NCBI RefSeq assembly: GCF_964065165.1
Contig: NZ_OZ061549.1
Coordinates: forward strand, 868,001 to 932,000
Source: Levilactobacillus yonginensis
Lineage (GTDB): Bacteria > Bacillota > Bacilli > Lactobacillales > Lactobacillaceae
DNA: 64,000 nt
Reading direction: 5' to 3'
The notes below the pieces were generated by a model. The model was not told the origin of the DNA and made no database searches. It saw only the letters and a program-made list of their open reading frames with translations. The position numbers were made by a program, and so were the translations under genes. Shown piece by piece: positions 18,168-27,200 of this stretch (within the stretch, counting starts at the first letter, position 1; every line of letters starts with the position of its first letter).

Positions 18168-19934
18168 ATGCGAAGAAAGAAAGCCAATATTATTATTGGC
18201 ATCTTAATAGCTGTTTTTGTTTTCTTGATCGGCGGTATCGGTATGACTTCAGTCACTGCTCAAGCCAAGAACATTCAGGTCGCTGGTTTAGGTGAAAATG
18301 ATGCAGTAATTACGGACACTAATGGCAAAACCATTCCTAACGGCAGTGATCTCAGTAAATGGGACACCTATTTGGTTGACTACAAATGGGGCATTCCTGA
18401 CGGTGTAACCATTCAAGCTGGCGACACAGCAACCGTCACTTTTCCTCAATCAGCTGTTGGTCGTCGGGATGTAACATTCCCACTGTACGATGACAGTGGC
18501 CGCGAAATTGGGACATTTTCCATCAAGGAGGGTGAAAATACCGGGGTCATCACCTTTAACGACACCCTATCCAGCACATCGACGAACCGTGCCGGAGACC
18601 TACATTTCTACGTCAAAGGAACCGAAGAGAATGCCAACATTGGACTTGATTGGGGTATCAACAAAATTGGTTGGGTAGCAGAGCGTAACCCAGACGGTTC
18701 ACCCGCATTACTCACCTGGAACATTGCGTTCAACCCTAACAGCACCCACCTAGGTCAAGCCGTCATCACTGATAACCTCGGGCCCGGACAAAGTTATGTC
18801 CCAGGTAGTGTCCACGCCCAAACTGGAAAGTTCGATGACACCGGTAGCTTTGTTAGCGACGGCGGATCTGTGACCCCTAGCGTTGATGCAGGCAATAGTA
18901 CCGTCATCTTTTCTTTCGAGAACATCAACACCGCGGTCAACATGACCTATCACACGAAACCAGACGTTTCTGGTACCGGTGGCGCTTGGAAAAATAGTGC
19001 GACACTGAATGGCCAAACCGTTAATTCTCAAATCGTCTGGGGCGGCGGCGGTACTGGTAATGGCGATAATGGTAATGGTAGTGAAGAAGGCGATTCCGGT
19101 CTAGTCAAACTGACGAAGACGGATAAAGCCTCCGGTAAAGCTTTAGCTGGTGCTGTCTACGAACTTCAAGATTCAACCGGCCAAGTCATTAAGGCCGATT
19201 TAACCACTGATACTGCCGGAATAATTACCTATGGTGGATTAGCCGCTGGCAAGTATCAATTCGTTGAAACCAAGGCACCTGAAGGCTACGAATTGGACAA
19301 GACGCCAATTCCATTTGAAATTGAAGCTGGTTCATCCGCTGAAGTCAGTGTGACTGCTGAAGATACGAAGGCACCTGACACCTCAGGACCCGAAAATCCT
19401 GGCACAACGACACCACCAACCAATCCGGAGAATCCGGGGACGACAACGCCACCAACGACGCCAACTAACCCGGAAGAACCTGGCACAACAACACCACCTA
19501 CTACGACGCCAACCAATCCTGAAAATCCTGGCACAACAACGCCTTCCGTCAAGCCACCAAAGCCAACGAAACCGGTCAAGCCTACTAAGCCAGTTAGACC
19601 GGTGAAGCCTGTAAAGCCAAACAAACCTGCAAAGCCAAATAAGCCAGTCACCTCCCCAGGTAGTGGCCAAGCCAGTGGTAACGTGACAACCGGTGGGGCC
19701 GGTAGCAATATTTCCGGTGGGACTGGTTCTGGATCCGCTGGCTACGGAGCTGGTAGCGGTAATGCCACCTCAACTTCCGGTAGCGGATCGTCAACTGGTA
19801 GTGGCAGTTACGTTGGTTCTACCCTGCCACAAACGGGCGAGCACAAGACCAGTAGCTTCCTGCTGACAATTGCTGGATTTGCTCTGTTAATTACGACTAG
19901 TGGCCTCTGGATTCATCAGAAGCGGCATGAATAA
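18168..19934 (+). CDS. LPxTG-anchored surface adhesin with SpaA/Cna-B-like domain
   Basis: 588 residues: signal peptide (about 1-35, AQA cleavage), an N-terminal collagen-adhesin-like region of Ig-fold type (about 40-300), one SpaA/Cna-B-like domain (about 315-400: GLVKLTKTDKASGKALAGAVYEL, with the E in VETKAPEGY typical of isopeptide formation), a Pro/Thr/Lys repeat stalk (NPGTTTPP units then KPxKPxKP), a Gly/Ser-rich spacer and the sorting signal LPQTG (553-557) with hydrophobic tail and KRHE. It is exported and should be linked to peptidoglycan by sortase A. GGAGGAGG precedes the ATG. Its position beside cyclic di-GMP genes suggests, but does not show, adhesion control. Confidence 0.9.
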   Translation: MRRKKANIIIGILIAVFVFLIGGIGMTSVTAQAKNIQVAGLGENDAVITDTNGKTIPNGSDLSKWDTYLVDYKWGIPDGVTIQAGDTATVTFPQSAVGRRDVTFPLYDDSGREIGTFSIKEGENTGVITFNDTLSSTSTNRAGDLHFYVKGTEENANIGLDWGINKIGWVAERNPDGSPALLTWNIAFNPNSTHLGQAVITDNLGPGQSYVPGSVHAQTGKFDDTGSFVSDGGSVTPSVDAGNSTVIFSFENINTAVNMTYHTKPDVSGTGGAWKNSATLNGQTVNSQIVWGGGGTGNGDNGNGSEEGDSGLVKLTKTDKASGKALAGAVYELQDSTGQVIKADLTTDTAGIITYGGLAAGKYQFVETKAPEGYELDKTPIPFEIEAGSSAEVSVTAEDTKAPDTSGPENPGTTTPPTNPENPGTTTPPTTPTNPEEPGTTTPPTTTPTNPENPGTTTPSVKPPKPTKPVKPTKPVRPVKPVKPNKPAKPNKPVTSPGSGQASGNVTTGGAGSNISGGTGSGSAGYGAGSGNATSTSGSGSSTGSGSYVGSTLPQTGEHKTSSFLLTIAGFALLITTSGLWIHQKRHE

Positions 19935-19978
19935 AAATAGTAATTAACGGGATTCTCGTTGATCACTATTTAGGTTAT

Positions 19979-20013
19979 AAAACTGCCTCAAGCTAATCTT
20001 GAGGCAGTTTTTA
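19979..20013 (+). terminator. terminator of the LPxTG gene
   Basis: AAAACTGCCTCAAG and CTTGAGGCAGTTTT form a 14-bp perfect stem with a 5-base loop and T-run. Confidence 0.9.
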
Positions 20014-20087
20014 TTGTGTCACCAGACCCAAAACTGGCCTAGTCCACAGAATATTCGCCCCTTTTGGCTGGCAGAATTTTGGCACAA

Positions 20088-20850
20088 AATAAAAACCACC
20101 CGTTGAACGGGTGGTTTTCTCGAGGGCTATAAGCCCTGGATACTGGCCAGCGTCTCAAGGCGCTGGCTTTTGTGTGTCAAAGCCAAATTGCGTTTGCCAC
20201 TTTTGCTGCCGCTTTAAGCGGCGTTTGTATTACTTACCCTGACCCTTGAAAGGGTCTTCATACTCCCGAACGCTGAGTCTATCCACCGCCTGATCACTTT
20301 TTTCTTGATCACGAATATATTTTTTGATGGTGGCTTCGTTCAAGCCCACCGTGCTCACGTAGTATCCGATTGACCAGAAATGTCGATTTCCAAATTTATA
20401 TTTCAAATTTGCATGCTGGTCAAACATCATCAACGCACTTTTTCCCTTTAAATATCCCATAAAGCTCGACACACTGAGCTTGGGTGGGATACTTACCAGG
20501 AGATGAACATGATCTGGCATCATATGACCTTCCAAAATCTTGACCCCTTTATACTGGCATAAAAGTCGAATATCCTCCTGTAAGTCACGTCGATATTGAT
20601 TATAAATCATCTTTCTCCTATACTTTGGAGTGAATACGATATGGTACTTGCATAACCACTTTGTGTGCGCAAGACTGTTGAGTTTATTCGCCATTTAAAA
20701 AGTCCCCTTTCGATTTAGCAATGTTGGCTTCGACACCTACATTCTAATTCTTATGGAGGGCTTTTTGGTACAACCGATCTATTATCCGCCCGCATAGCGG
20801 GTGGGTTTTTGTTTCGCACGCTTTAGCGTGCTCAACTGGGCCTAAAGGCA
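20088..20850 (-). mobile_element. IS200-type insertion sequence (IS200/IS605 family), borders approximate
   Basis: A lone tnpA is flanked on both sides by several short hairpins: CCACCCGTTGAACGGGTGG (near 20095-20115), GGGCTATAAGCCC, GCCAGCG/CGCTGGC, GCCGCTTTAAGCGGC on one side; CCCGCATAGCGGG, GCACGCTTTAGCGTGC and GGCCTAAAGGC on the other. Subterminal hairpins and absence of terminal inverted repeats or target duplication fit this family. No tnpB is present. Exact ends cannot be set by eye. Confidence 0.7.
20230..20694 (-). CDS. tnpA: IS200-type transposase TnpA
   Basis: 154-residue Y1 HUH transposase that acts on single-stranded DNA. The HUH pair is His62 and His64 in DHVHLLVSIP and the probable nucleophile is Tyr126 in ATIKKYIRDQ. 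The frame is complete, so the copy may be active. It is separated from the LPxTG gene by a terminator and followed (rightwards) by tRNA-Glu. Base composition is lower in GC than its neighbours, as usual for such elements. Confidence 0.93.
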   Translation of the reverse strand: MANKLNSLAHTKWLCKYHIVFTPKYRRKMIYNQYRRDLQEDIRLLCQYKGVKILEGHMMPDHVHLLVSIPPKLSVSSFMGYLKGKSALMMFDQHANLKYKFGNRHFWSIGYYVSTVGLNEATIKKYIRDQEKSDQAVDRLSVREYEDPFKGQGK

Positions 20851-20855
20851 CTACG

Positions 20856-20892
20856 AAAAAGCCCACAAACATTGTTTTACCAACGTTTGTGG
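20856..20892 (-). terminator. terminator of tRNA-Glu
   Basis: On the minus strand CCACAAAC and GTTTGTGG pair around a 14-base loop, followed by GCTTTTTC. Confidence 0.75.
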
Positions 20893-20900
20893 ACTAATTA

Positions 20901-20974
20901 TCACCCGCACGGGGCTCGAACCCGTAACTCCGCCTTGAGAGGGCGACGTCTTAAACCAGTTTGACCAGCGGGCA
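20901..20974 (-). tRNA. tRNA-Glu (anticodon CUC)
   Basis: A 74-base cloverleaf: acceptor TGCCCGC/GCGGGTG, D-arm GTC...GAC, anticodon stem TCGCC/GGCGG with loop CTCTCAA (anticodon CUC, codon GAG), T-arm ACGGG-TTCGAGC-CCCGT, A73; CCA not encoded. The body is close to a standard Bacillota tRNA-Glu. The first acceptor pair is U1-G72 and the second G2-U71, which is unusual. Confidence 0.85.
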
Positions 20975-20996
20975 ATGTCATTTACTAGCAATATCT

Positions 20997-21025
20997 AATT
21001 TACGCTATTCGCCAAAAAAAGTCAA
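20997..21025 (-). promoter_or_regulatory. promoter of tRNA-Glu
   Basis: TTGACT (21020-21025), 17-base spacer, TAAATT (20997-21002) on the minus strand. Confidence 0.7.
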
Positions 21026-21230
21026 TCCTTCTCTGCATGAAATTACATTAAAATGAGACTTCATGCAGTTGTTTAAATTTTAGGCTTGACTTAGTTATCA
21101 TTAATTTAGTCAGTATCACCCGGTCAGTCCAGATGCCACTGGTTCGTTCCCAGTATACCCAATTACTTCACTCTGCCAGCAGCACAAACGGCCAACGTTA
21201 GACGGTCCTTTTTAAGCCAAGACAACACAC

Positions 21231-21259
21231 TTGCATTATCGAACATTTGTTCGTATAAT
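21231..21259 (+). promoter_or_regulatory. promoter with LexA box in its spacer
   Basis: TTGCAT (21231-21236), exactly 17 bases, then TATAAT (21254-21259). The spacer holds CGAACATTTGTTCG (21240-21253), a perfect match to the Gram-positive LexA (SOS) operator CGAAC-N4-GTTCG. Repression by LexA and induction by DNA damage are expected. Confidence 0.85.
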
Positions 21260-21278
21260 GCTATTTGAGGTGATGATC

Positions 21279-21536
21279 ATGGAGCAACGCGCATTCAACG
21301 GAAAATTATTAGCAGAGCCGAAAGTACTCAAACTCAGTCCCCTGCTCATCTTCGCTAAAATTGCCGATGAGACTGGCGATATACACAATTGTCTAATTCA
21401 TCAGCACGGTCTAAACTTTCCCTACCAGGCAACTGCCGGGGCGCACGTCGCACTATATGGTCACATGAACCAACGCAAACAATTTATCGTGACCCACTTT
21501 ACTGTGGTGGCCAGTTCGACTTCGGTGGCCTCCTAA
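21279..21536 (+). CDS. LexA-regulated small OB-fold-like protein, function unknown
   Basis: 85 residues from ATG 21279 (start MEQRAFNGKLLAEPKVL), with GAGG 8 bases upstream. A longer frame would start inside the promoter and is rejected. Alternating strands around a Gly turn (FAKIADETGDIHNCLI, then AHVALYGHMNQRKQFIVTHF) look like a single OB-fold of the nucleic-acid-binding kind, but this is by eye only. The perfect LexA box in its promoter places it in the SOS response. Single-gene unit closed by a hairpin; tRNA-Glu lies divergently behind it. Confidence 0.75.
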   Translation: MEQRAFNGKLLAEPKVLKLSPLLIFAKIADETGDIHNCLIHQHGLNFPYQATAGAHVALYGHMNQRKQFIVTHFTVVASSTSVAS

Positions 21537-21559
21537 CTTTACTTATGCAACCAAAAACA

Positions 21560-21608
21560 CGTCTGAAGACTTGCCCCAAATGGACGAAGCTTCAGACGCA
21601 TTTTCTTT
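21560..21608 (+). terminator. probable terminator of the LexA-regulated gene
   Basis: CGTCTGAAG (21560-21568) pairs with CTTCAGACG (21590-21598), followed by CATTTTCTTT; the loop is long (21 bases). Confidence 0.55.
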
Positions 21609-21720
21609 GGACGAAACCGAGCTTGCTAAATCAATAGCTATTAAGAACATCGATTGGTTTTACTCAATTCCAATCACATCCCCGTTAGCCATTAATTCAT
21701 CGTTTCATCCTTAGCATTGT

Positions 21721-21751
21721 ATTGCCTCTCCCTGACGGCAGAAGAGGCAAT
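21721..21751 (-). terminator. hairpin after the 192-residue secreted protein gene
   Basis: ATTGCCTCT and AGAGGCAAT form a 9-bp stem; the T-run is missing, so efficiency is doubtful. Confidence 0.5.
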
Positions 21752-21765
21752 AGTTAGTGAGTATC

Positions 21766-22344
21766 TTATTTTTTGGGACCGTAAAGGGTCTCGTAGTTGT
21801 ACCCCTTAGGATTGGTTATTTTAGCCAAGTGCTTACTGGTGTAATAGTAAGGAGTATCCACGGGCAGTGACCGCAGATTTTTAGCATGAAGTACTTTAAC
21901 CTTTTTACCATTCACGTTAGCAGTAACAACCTTGTAGCTAGTTTGCATGAACCTATGTGTCATAGCCGACTTAGAGTCTCTCCAGTAGCCTACCTCGGTT
22001 GACTTACCAACCTTGTTGGCAAATATCCAGCTGTCTTTCCCCGTTTGGAGTTTCTTAGCTGGATCGTATTGATGTAAGACATATTTATAGGTGCTGGCTT
22101 TAGTGTTTCCCCAGCCATTCCAGGTATCCTTAATTTTTTTTGAAGAAATGGTCAACTTACTATATCTGAATTTACCTTTATCATTTTTTTCGTAGTGATA
22201 CCAGGTACGCCGTAAGGACTTGGGAAGAGTCTTCAAAGACTTCTTAGATTTAGCATCTGCCGTAACTCCTGGCGTCGCTACTACCACTGCGGCTCCCGTG
22301 GTTGTGGCAACCATCACTGCACTCACAATTTTCAATAATTTCAT
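21766..22344 (-). CDS. small secreted protein of unknown function
   Basis: 192 residues with a signal peptide (about 1-31, VTADAKS). The mature part is Lys/Tyr/Trp-rich; it opens LPKSLRRTWYHYEKNDKGKF, a pattern seen in many secreted lactobacillar proteins without assigned role. AGAGG precedes the ATG by 7-8 bases. First of three small secreted proteins in a row on the minus strand (with 22395 and 23152), each with its own ribosome site. Cell-wall association through the basic domain is possible. Confidence 0.75.
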   Translation of the reverse strand: MKLLKIVSAVMVATTTGAAVVVATPGVTADAKSKKSLKTLPKSLRRTWYHYEKNDKGKFRYSKLTISSKKIKDTWNGWGNTKASTYKYVLHQYDPAKKLQTGKDSWIFANKVGKSTEVGYWRDSKSAMTHRFMQTSYKVVTANVNGKKVKVLHAKNLRSLPVDTPYYYTSKHLAKITNPKGYNYETLYGPKK

Positions 22345-22394
22345 AATTTTTCCTCTTAACTATAGATATTCTTAAACTCAAAAACTATCAAGTT

Positions 22395-23105
22395 TTAACT
22401 CAAATCCTCTACCGCTGTGCTTAAAGCCTTGGAAAAGGTATCCATACTTGAAATAATAGCGTCAACGTTATCAGTGTATGGTTCTTGCTGGTCTAGTTTC
22501 TTAGCCATTGCATCCAAACTCGACCGTTGGGCTCCAGAAAATCGGTTTTTAAAGACGCCATAAACATTCAGTAGCGCGTCCTTATCTTTTCTGACAACGT
22601 TAACATCGCCGTCCTCACCATAATTGCCATCCCAGGTATATATAATTGAACTAGCCATTTCACTATAACTGCGTTCATAAGGGGTAGATTTATCACCACC
22701 GTTAACTGGCATCAAAGTATTTAAGTAGGCCGTATATGTTTCCTTTAACCGCTTCTGCTTGTTGAATGGTGCCTTACCAGTACGCAAATACTTCTTGTAG
22801 ATCCAGCCAGACTTATTTTCAGACTTGATGTAGGCCAGTGTCCCCTTCTTACCATGATTCTTAATCACAGCCTTCTTGGTGGCGGTCCAGGTCGTGTAAC
22901 GATACTTACTCATCTTGTACTTGCGATGAGTTAACTTGGCACTACTATAAATATTTCCAGTACTTCCATGATAGGTCTTGCTAGCAACATTTTTGCTTGA
23001 AAGCACCTTGACCTTACTCTTGGCGCTCGCTGGTGTCGTCAAACTTGGTGCCACCAACACAATACTCAGGACTGCTAACAGTCCCGTCTTCATAAACTTG
23101 TTCAT
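22395..23105 (-). CDS. secreted protein with SH3-like cell-wall domain
   Basis: 236 residues. Signal peptide ends near PASAKS; residues about 40-110 form a basic Tyr-rich repeat (GNIYSSAKLTHRKYKMSKY, then GTLAYIKSENKSGWIYKKYL) like the SH3-like wall-binding modules at the ends of lactobacillar peptidases and lysins. The C-terminal half (about 120-236) is helical and acidic, with no catalytic motif recognised. The ATG at 23105 is chosen over an upstream GTG at 23114; neither has a good ribosome site, so expression may be low or depend on the upstream gene. Confidence 0.72.
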   Translation of the reverse strand: MNKFMKTGLLAVLSIVLVAPSLTTPASAKSKVKVLSSKNVASKTYHGSTGNIYSSAKLTHRKYKMSKYRYTTWTATKKAVIKNHGKKGTLAYIKSENKSGWIYKKYLRTGKAPFNKQKRLKETYTAYLNTLMPVNGGDKSTPYERSYSEMASSIIYTWDGNYGEDGDVNVVRKDKDALLNVYGVFKNRFSGAQRSSLDAMAKKLDQQEPYTDNVDAIISSMDTFSKALSTAVEDLS

Positions 23106-23151
23106 GCTACACACACTTTTTAGAGAAATTCGTTCTCACTTTAATTTAGGA

Positions 23152-23685
23152 TTACTTGTAGGCTCTGACCTTAAATTGCTTATTAGCGGATAAAACCACA
23201 AATGACTTGTGGCCCTTAATCTTTTCAGTATAACCTGCCCGTAATTTAAGCTTCTTGGCCTTGGTCTTCACCACCTGACTAAAGGTTAACTTCTTCGTTA
23301 ACTTAGCCAATTTGGTAGTCTTACCCATCCTAATTTGAACGTTCTTTGCGGGTGTGAAAACACTGGTCGTAATGTTGGTGACCTTTAGCTTCCCAGTAAC
23401 CTTCACTGATTTACCAGACTTGGTACGCTTGGCCTTCACGTTTGTGACCTGGTAGGCCCAGCGATTTTCCTTGGCGTTAACAGTTTTGTCGACGATAAGT
23501 CCCAGCCTAACCGCCTGTTCTGCGGTATATTCTTTACCGTTATACGTCACGGTCTGCTTACCACCATCGTCTTTAATCGTAACATCCACAGACTTGGCTT
23601 GGGCCGTGGTAGATGCGGTAATCAGACCGCCGCCTAAGCTCAACATGACCAGCAAACTAGTGAGTCCGCTTTTCATCAATCCCAT
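23152..23685 (-). CDS. small secreted protein of unknown function
   Basis: 177 residues from the ATG at 23685, which has AAGGAGG 8 bases upstream; the frame also has a TTG at 23703 that lies before the ribosome site and is rejected. Signal peptide of about 30 residues (ASTTAQAKS), then a short domain with a Tyr/Gly motif (TYNGKEYTAEQAVRLG) and a basic C-terminal region rich in KAKKLKL. Probably exported and bound by charge to the wall. First gene of the three-gene secreted cluster. Confidence 0.72.
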   Translation of the reverse strand: MGLMKSGLTSLLVMLSLGGGLITASTTAQAKSVDVTIKDDGGKQTVTYNGKEYTAEQAVRLGLIVDKTVNAKENRWAYQVTNVKAKRTKSGKSVKVTGKLKVTNITTSVFTPAKNVQIRMGKTTKLAKLTKKLTFSQVVKTKAKKLKLRAGYTEKIKGHKSFVVLSANKQFKVRAYK

Positions 23686-23922
23686 ATGTAGTTCCTCCTT
23701 CAACTGGCAACTGGTCGCCCTGATTGCCTTTATCCCTGTCGTAGTGTTAACTAACTAGACACTCGTAATCATACATGATGGGTATGTCACATTATGTCGT
23801 TTAACCTAGTATGTCGAATAAAAGTATAAATTTTTCAACTTTAGCTGACTATTTCAAAGACATCGACTTGGTATACCGACCGCCACTGGCAAATTACCAG
23901 TGACTAGTTAAAATCCATTGGA

Positions 23923-23967
23923 CAAAAAAGCCGCCAGATCAACCTCTGTGAGGTCAACCTGACGACT
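23923..23967 (-). terminator. terminator of tRNA-Gln
   Basis: A long imperfect stem (GTCGTCAGGTTGACCTC with GAGGTTGATCTGGCGGC) followed by TTTTTT on the minus strand. Confidence 0.8.
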
Positions 23968-23983
23968 AATATGAACCATATGA

Positions 23984-24056
23984 TTGGGTATACTGGACTC
24001 GAACCAGTAAATTACGGATTCAGAGTCCGCCGCCTTACCAATTTGGCTAATACCCA
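23984..24056 (-). tRNA. tRNA-Gln (anticodon CUG)
   Basis: Cloverleaf with acceptor TGGGTAT/ATACCCA, D-arm GCC...GGC, anticodon loop CTCTGAA (CUG, codon CAG), T-arm ACTGG-TTCGAGT-CCAGT. The U1-A72 pair typical of Gram-positive tRNA-Gln is present. CCA not encoded. Confidence 0.92.
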
Positions 24057-24090
24057 ATAAGCCTGTTTCCAATGTCGAAACAACTATTTA

Positions 24091-24119
24091 ATAGTAACCT
24101 GTTCAGCGTTTGGTGTCAA
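24091..24119 (-). promoter_or_regulatory. promoter of tRNA-Gln
   Basis: TTGACA (24114-24119), 17 bases, TACTAT (24091-24096) on the minus strand. Confidence 0.8.
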
Positions 24120-24206
24120 TAAATTTTCAGATTTTTTCGGCCAGATTGTATGAATTCACAGAAAATGTAATTTTATACAGGGTAAAGACGGTCCCCTTTT
24201 TTACGC

Positions 24207-24236
24207 AAAAAAAGAAACCACCAAATTGGTAGTTTC
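24207..24236 (-). terminator. terminator of the yfhO-type gene
   Basis: GAAACTACC pairs with GGTGGTTTC (one mismatch), followed by seven T on the minus strand. Confidence 0.8.
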
Positions 24237-24254
24237 CTCTAACATGTATTTAAC

Positions 24255-27200
24255 TTATCTTCGCCGGCGCCAAACACTCGCGACACCCGTAGCGATAATC
24301 ACTAACACACCCAGCAGAGTGGCCAGTTCTCCGGCTTTCAGGCCAGGTGTTTGATACGTCAACCGAATGCGATGCTTACCAGCTGGCAGTTGTGCACCAA
24401 CAAAGCCTACATTGACCTTCTTAGTCGCTTGCTGCTTCCCATCGACCGTCAAGTGCCACCCCTTAGAGTAAGGAATGGACGTGGTCAGGACACTAGTCTG
24501 AGCTGACTGAGAGGTCCCCGTAACACTATTCTGCTTCACGGAGAGTCCTTGTAAGCCCTGTTTCCTTAAGTTCTGCATCCGTTGGTCATACTGCTTACCG
24601 AATGGCACAGCGACCAATTTAACGGACTTAAACTTCAAGCTCTTCACACCCTTGAAGGCCAGCTGAATATTCCGGCGATCCTTGTGTGAATAACCCAAGT
24701 TCAGCACGACCCGTTGCTTGTTCTGATAGTCGGATAAATTACTCCGACCGAGTTGGCTAAACGTGTTGATATTTTCTGGCGTTGTCGCAGTCGCCGTGTA
24801 GGCACCGTCACTCTGTTGCCAGATGGCACTTCGCAGCTTATTGATCCGCGAAATACCGGTATATGCGTTATTTTTAAAGATACTATTGTTCCGATCACCA
24901 TTGTACTTGTCGTCGACACTAAAGTTCTCCGCCTTAATACCATCAATTTCCAAGTACAGCTCTGTATTCCGCGTTCTCAGGGGATCGTTGACCTTTAAAT
25001 TGTAAGTAATCGGATCATTTTGGTTGTCTGATGTCATTTCCTTTAAGCCATGTGCGTTGACTTGCTGTGTCCGTTTGAACGTTCGAGCGTTTTGTTCGGT
25101 CAGCTTCGTCACTCGCTGCACGTCATTATCAATGTTTACAGAACGGTCGCGGTTGTTTTTCCGTAACGATGGCTGGAATGGCTTCATCTCCAACTCAGCT
25201 TCGGTCTTGTTCCCGGACTTCCGGTAGTCAACCACTTTGCTGAGACTGTCCAAGACTGACCGATCATCGGCCAATGCTTGGTAACTAATTTGACGAGTCC
25301 GACTGTGATACGTTTTCGTTTTAACACGCTTTGCGCCACCATCAACCACTGCCCCCGTTGTCAAGGCCTGTTCACGGTCTGGCCCACTGAGCTGATTAAA
25401 CTGACGCTGACTAAGCTGTTGCGTTTGCAGATAAGCCAGTGGCAAAGCGTTCTTTGATTTAAGCACCGTTGTCGGATAATTATTCCCCAAGTCATGCACC
25501 AATTGATCCTGGTAAGTCACGGCCTGCCCGTTCTTACGTTTGGCTGGCGTGTATCCATACGGAAAGGCCTGCATACCCAACTGATTTGTCCGGGCAAAAA
25601 CATACTTAACACCTAATAAGTTGTTCATTGTCGTCCGGCTATCAGCCTGATTAATGGGTTTATTCATCTTAAATTGCGCGTTATCCATGGACTGACTAAA
25701 GTCCCCCACGGAGCCGTTCTCAATCGAGAAGTAAGTCATAATATCGTGCGTACCTAGGTTAATGCCCATGTTTGTTTTAGCTTCATTGGCATAGTAATAA
25801 AACTTACTCGTGGCGGATCGGTGAAAGCCCTTCTGTTTGTTCGTGTATTTTTCAGCACCATCGTAATAGTTCTTTTGATACTTCGTCGCGATGCCTTGTG
25901 GAACCAACTGAGCACTAGCACCACCAGAGTTAGGACTGAAATAGCCGTAGCCATTAGCAATGATGTTCAAACTCAAGAGCCCCAACAAGGTCCAGATCGT
26001 TCGTGACTGAGACCATTGGAAGAAGTGACTACTCAAAATGGCGCCCAGTGTCAACAGCAGCAGGCCATACATTACAAAATCGTGTGGATGGTTACTGTAG
26101 ATAAATCCGTTAGCGGCCCAAACAATGGCCAACAACCCCAATGTACTGACAATCATCACTGAGAAATCGTTGCGTGTCAGATTTTTCAGCTCGTCCATGA
26201 AGGTCATGACGGCAATACTAAATGCTAAACAGCCCAGTAATAACCACCGCTGTGAGGGAGTCGTCATCCCATTCATCACGGCCGCAATTGCCGGTACCAG
26301 TGAACCAACCACTAGCAATAAGAGACTAATATTGAGCCACAAATAACGTTTAAAATGCCGCAGCACAAAGACCAAACTTAAGAAGGTCAGACCGGCCAAG
26401 CCCAAGTTCACCCAGAAACGCATGGGATTCCCCGTCGTCACCAACATATTGGGTAAGCGTAAGTAATAGTTAAATGGGTATAGCAAATAACCGTTGGCAA
26501 AAGAAGACGTTGCCCGCGTTGAGCTGGTCACCCCTAGGAGCGATGGCAATAACAGTGTCCCAGATAGTAGGAACCCCGTTGCCCCAGCACCAACCAAACG
26601 ACCAATTAATGGCCAAACTTTAAAATGAGTCGTTTCACGTAGCTTAAAGTAACGTAGCACTGCGTACACAAAACTACCGATGGCCAATATGTAGGCAAAA
26701 TAAAAGTTACTGATTAACGCAAGTCCCGTGAAAAAGGCCAGCGGTAACCACGATTTCTGACGATAGACGTGATCAATTCCGTAAGCCAAAAGTGGGAACA
26801 GAATCATTGGTAGCAGGAAGAATGGGTGCCGAATACTAACGTACAAAGAATACCCCGTAAACGTATACGTTAACGTTCCCAGCAACCGACTACTAGGCTT
26901 GAATGACCGTTGGCGAGCAAACAACATAAATGCCAGCCCACTCACGTACAACCGCAATAAAATCAATAAGTTGTAGCCCAATTCAATACTGTGTTTGGGA
27001 AATAAACCGATTAAATAACTAAATGGGTCACCTAACACATAGTACGAAAAAGTGGTCAACTTGTCGGCCCCTAACCCTAAGTCCCAAGACCAGCCAGTCA
27101 GACTGCCTTGATGGAGCCACGTATAAAACTTTTCTAAAATTGGATAGTGTTGGGCAAGCCCATCACCTTCCCAAATAAAGGACTTTCCTGTCAGCAGAAA

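Noticed and set aside
19286..19708. 140-codon frame opposite the LPxTG gene
   Set aside because: Mirror of the Pro/Thr-repeat stalk, giving Gly/Val repeats; no ribosome site.
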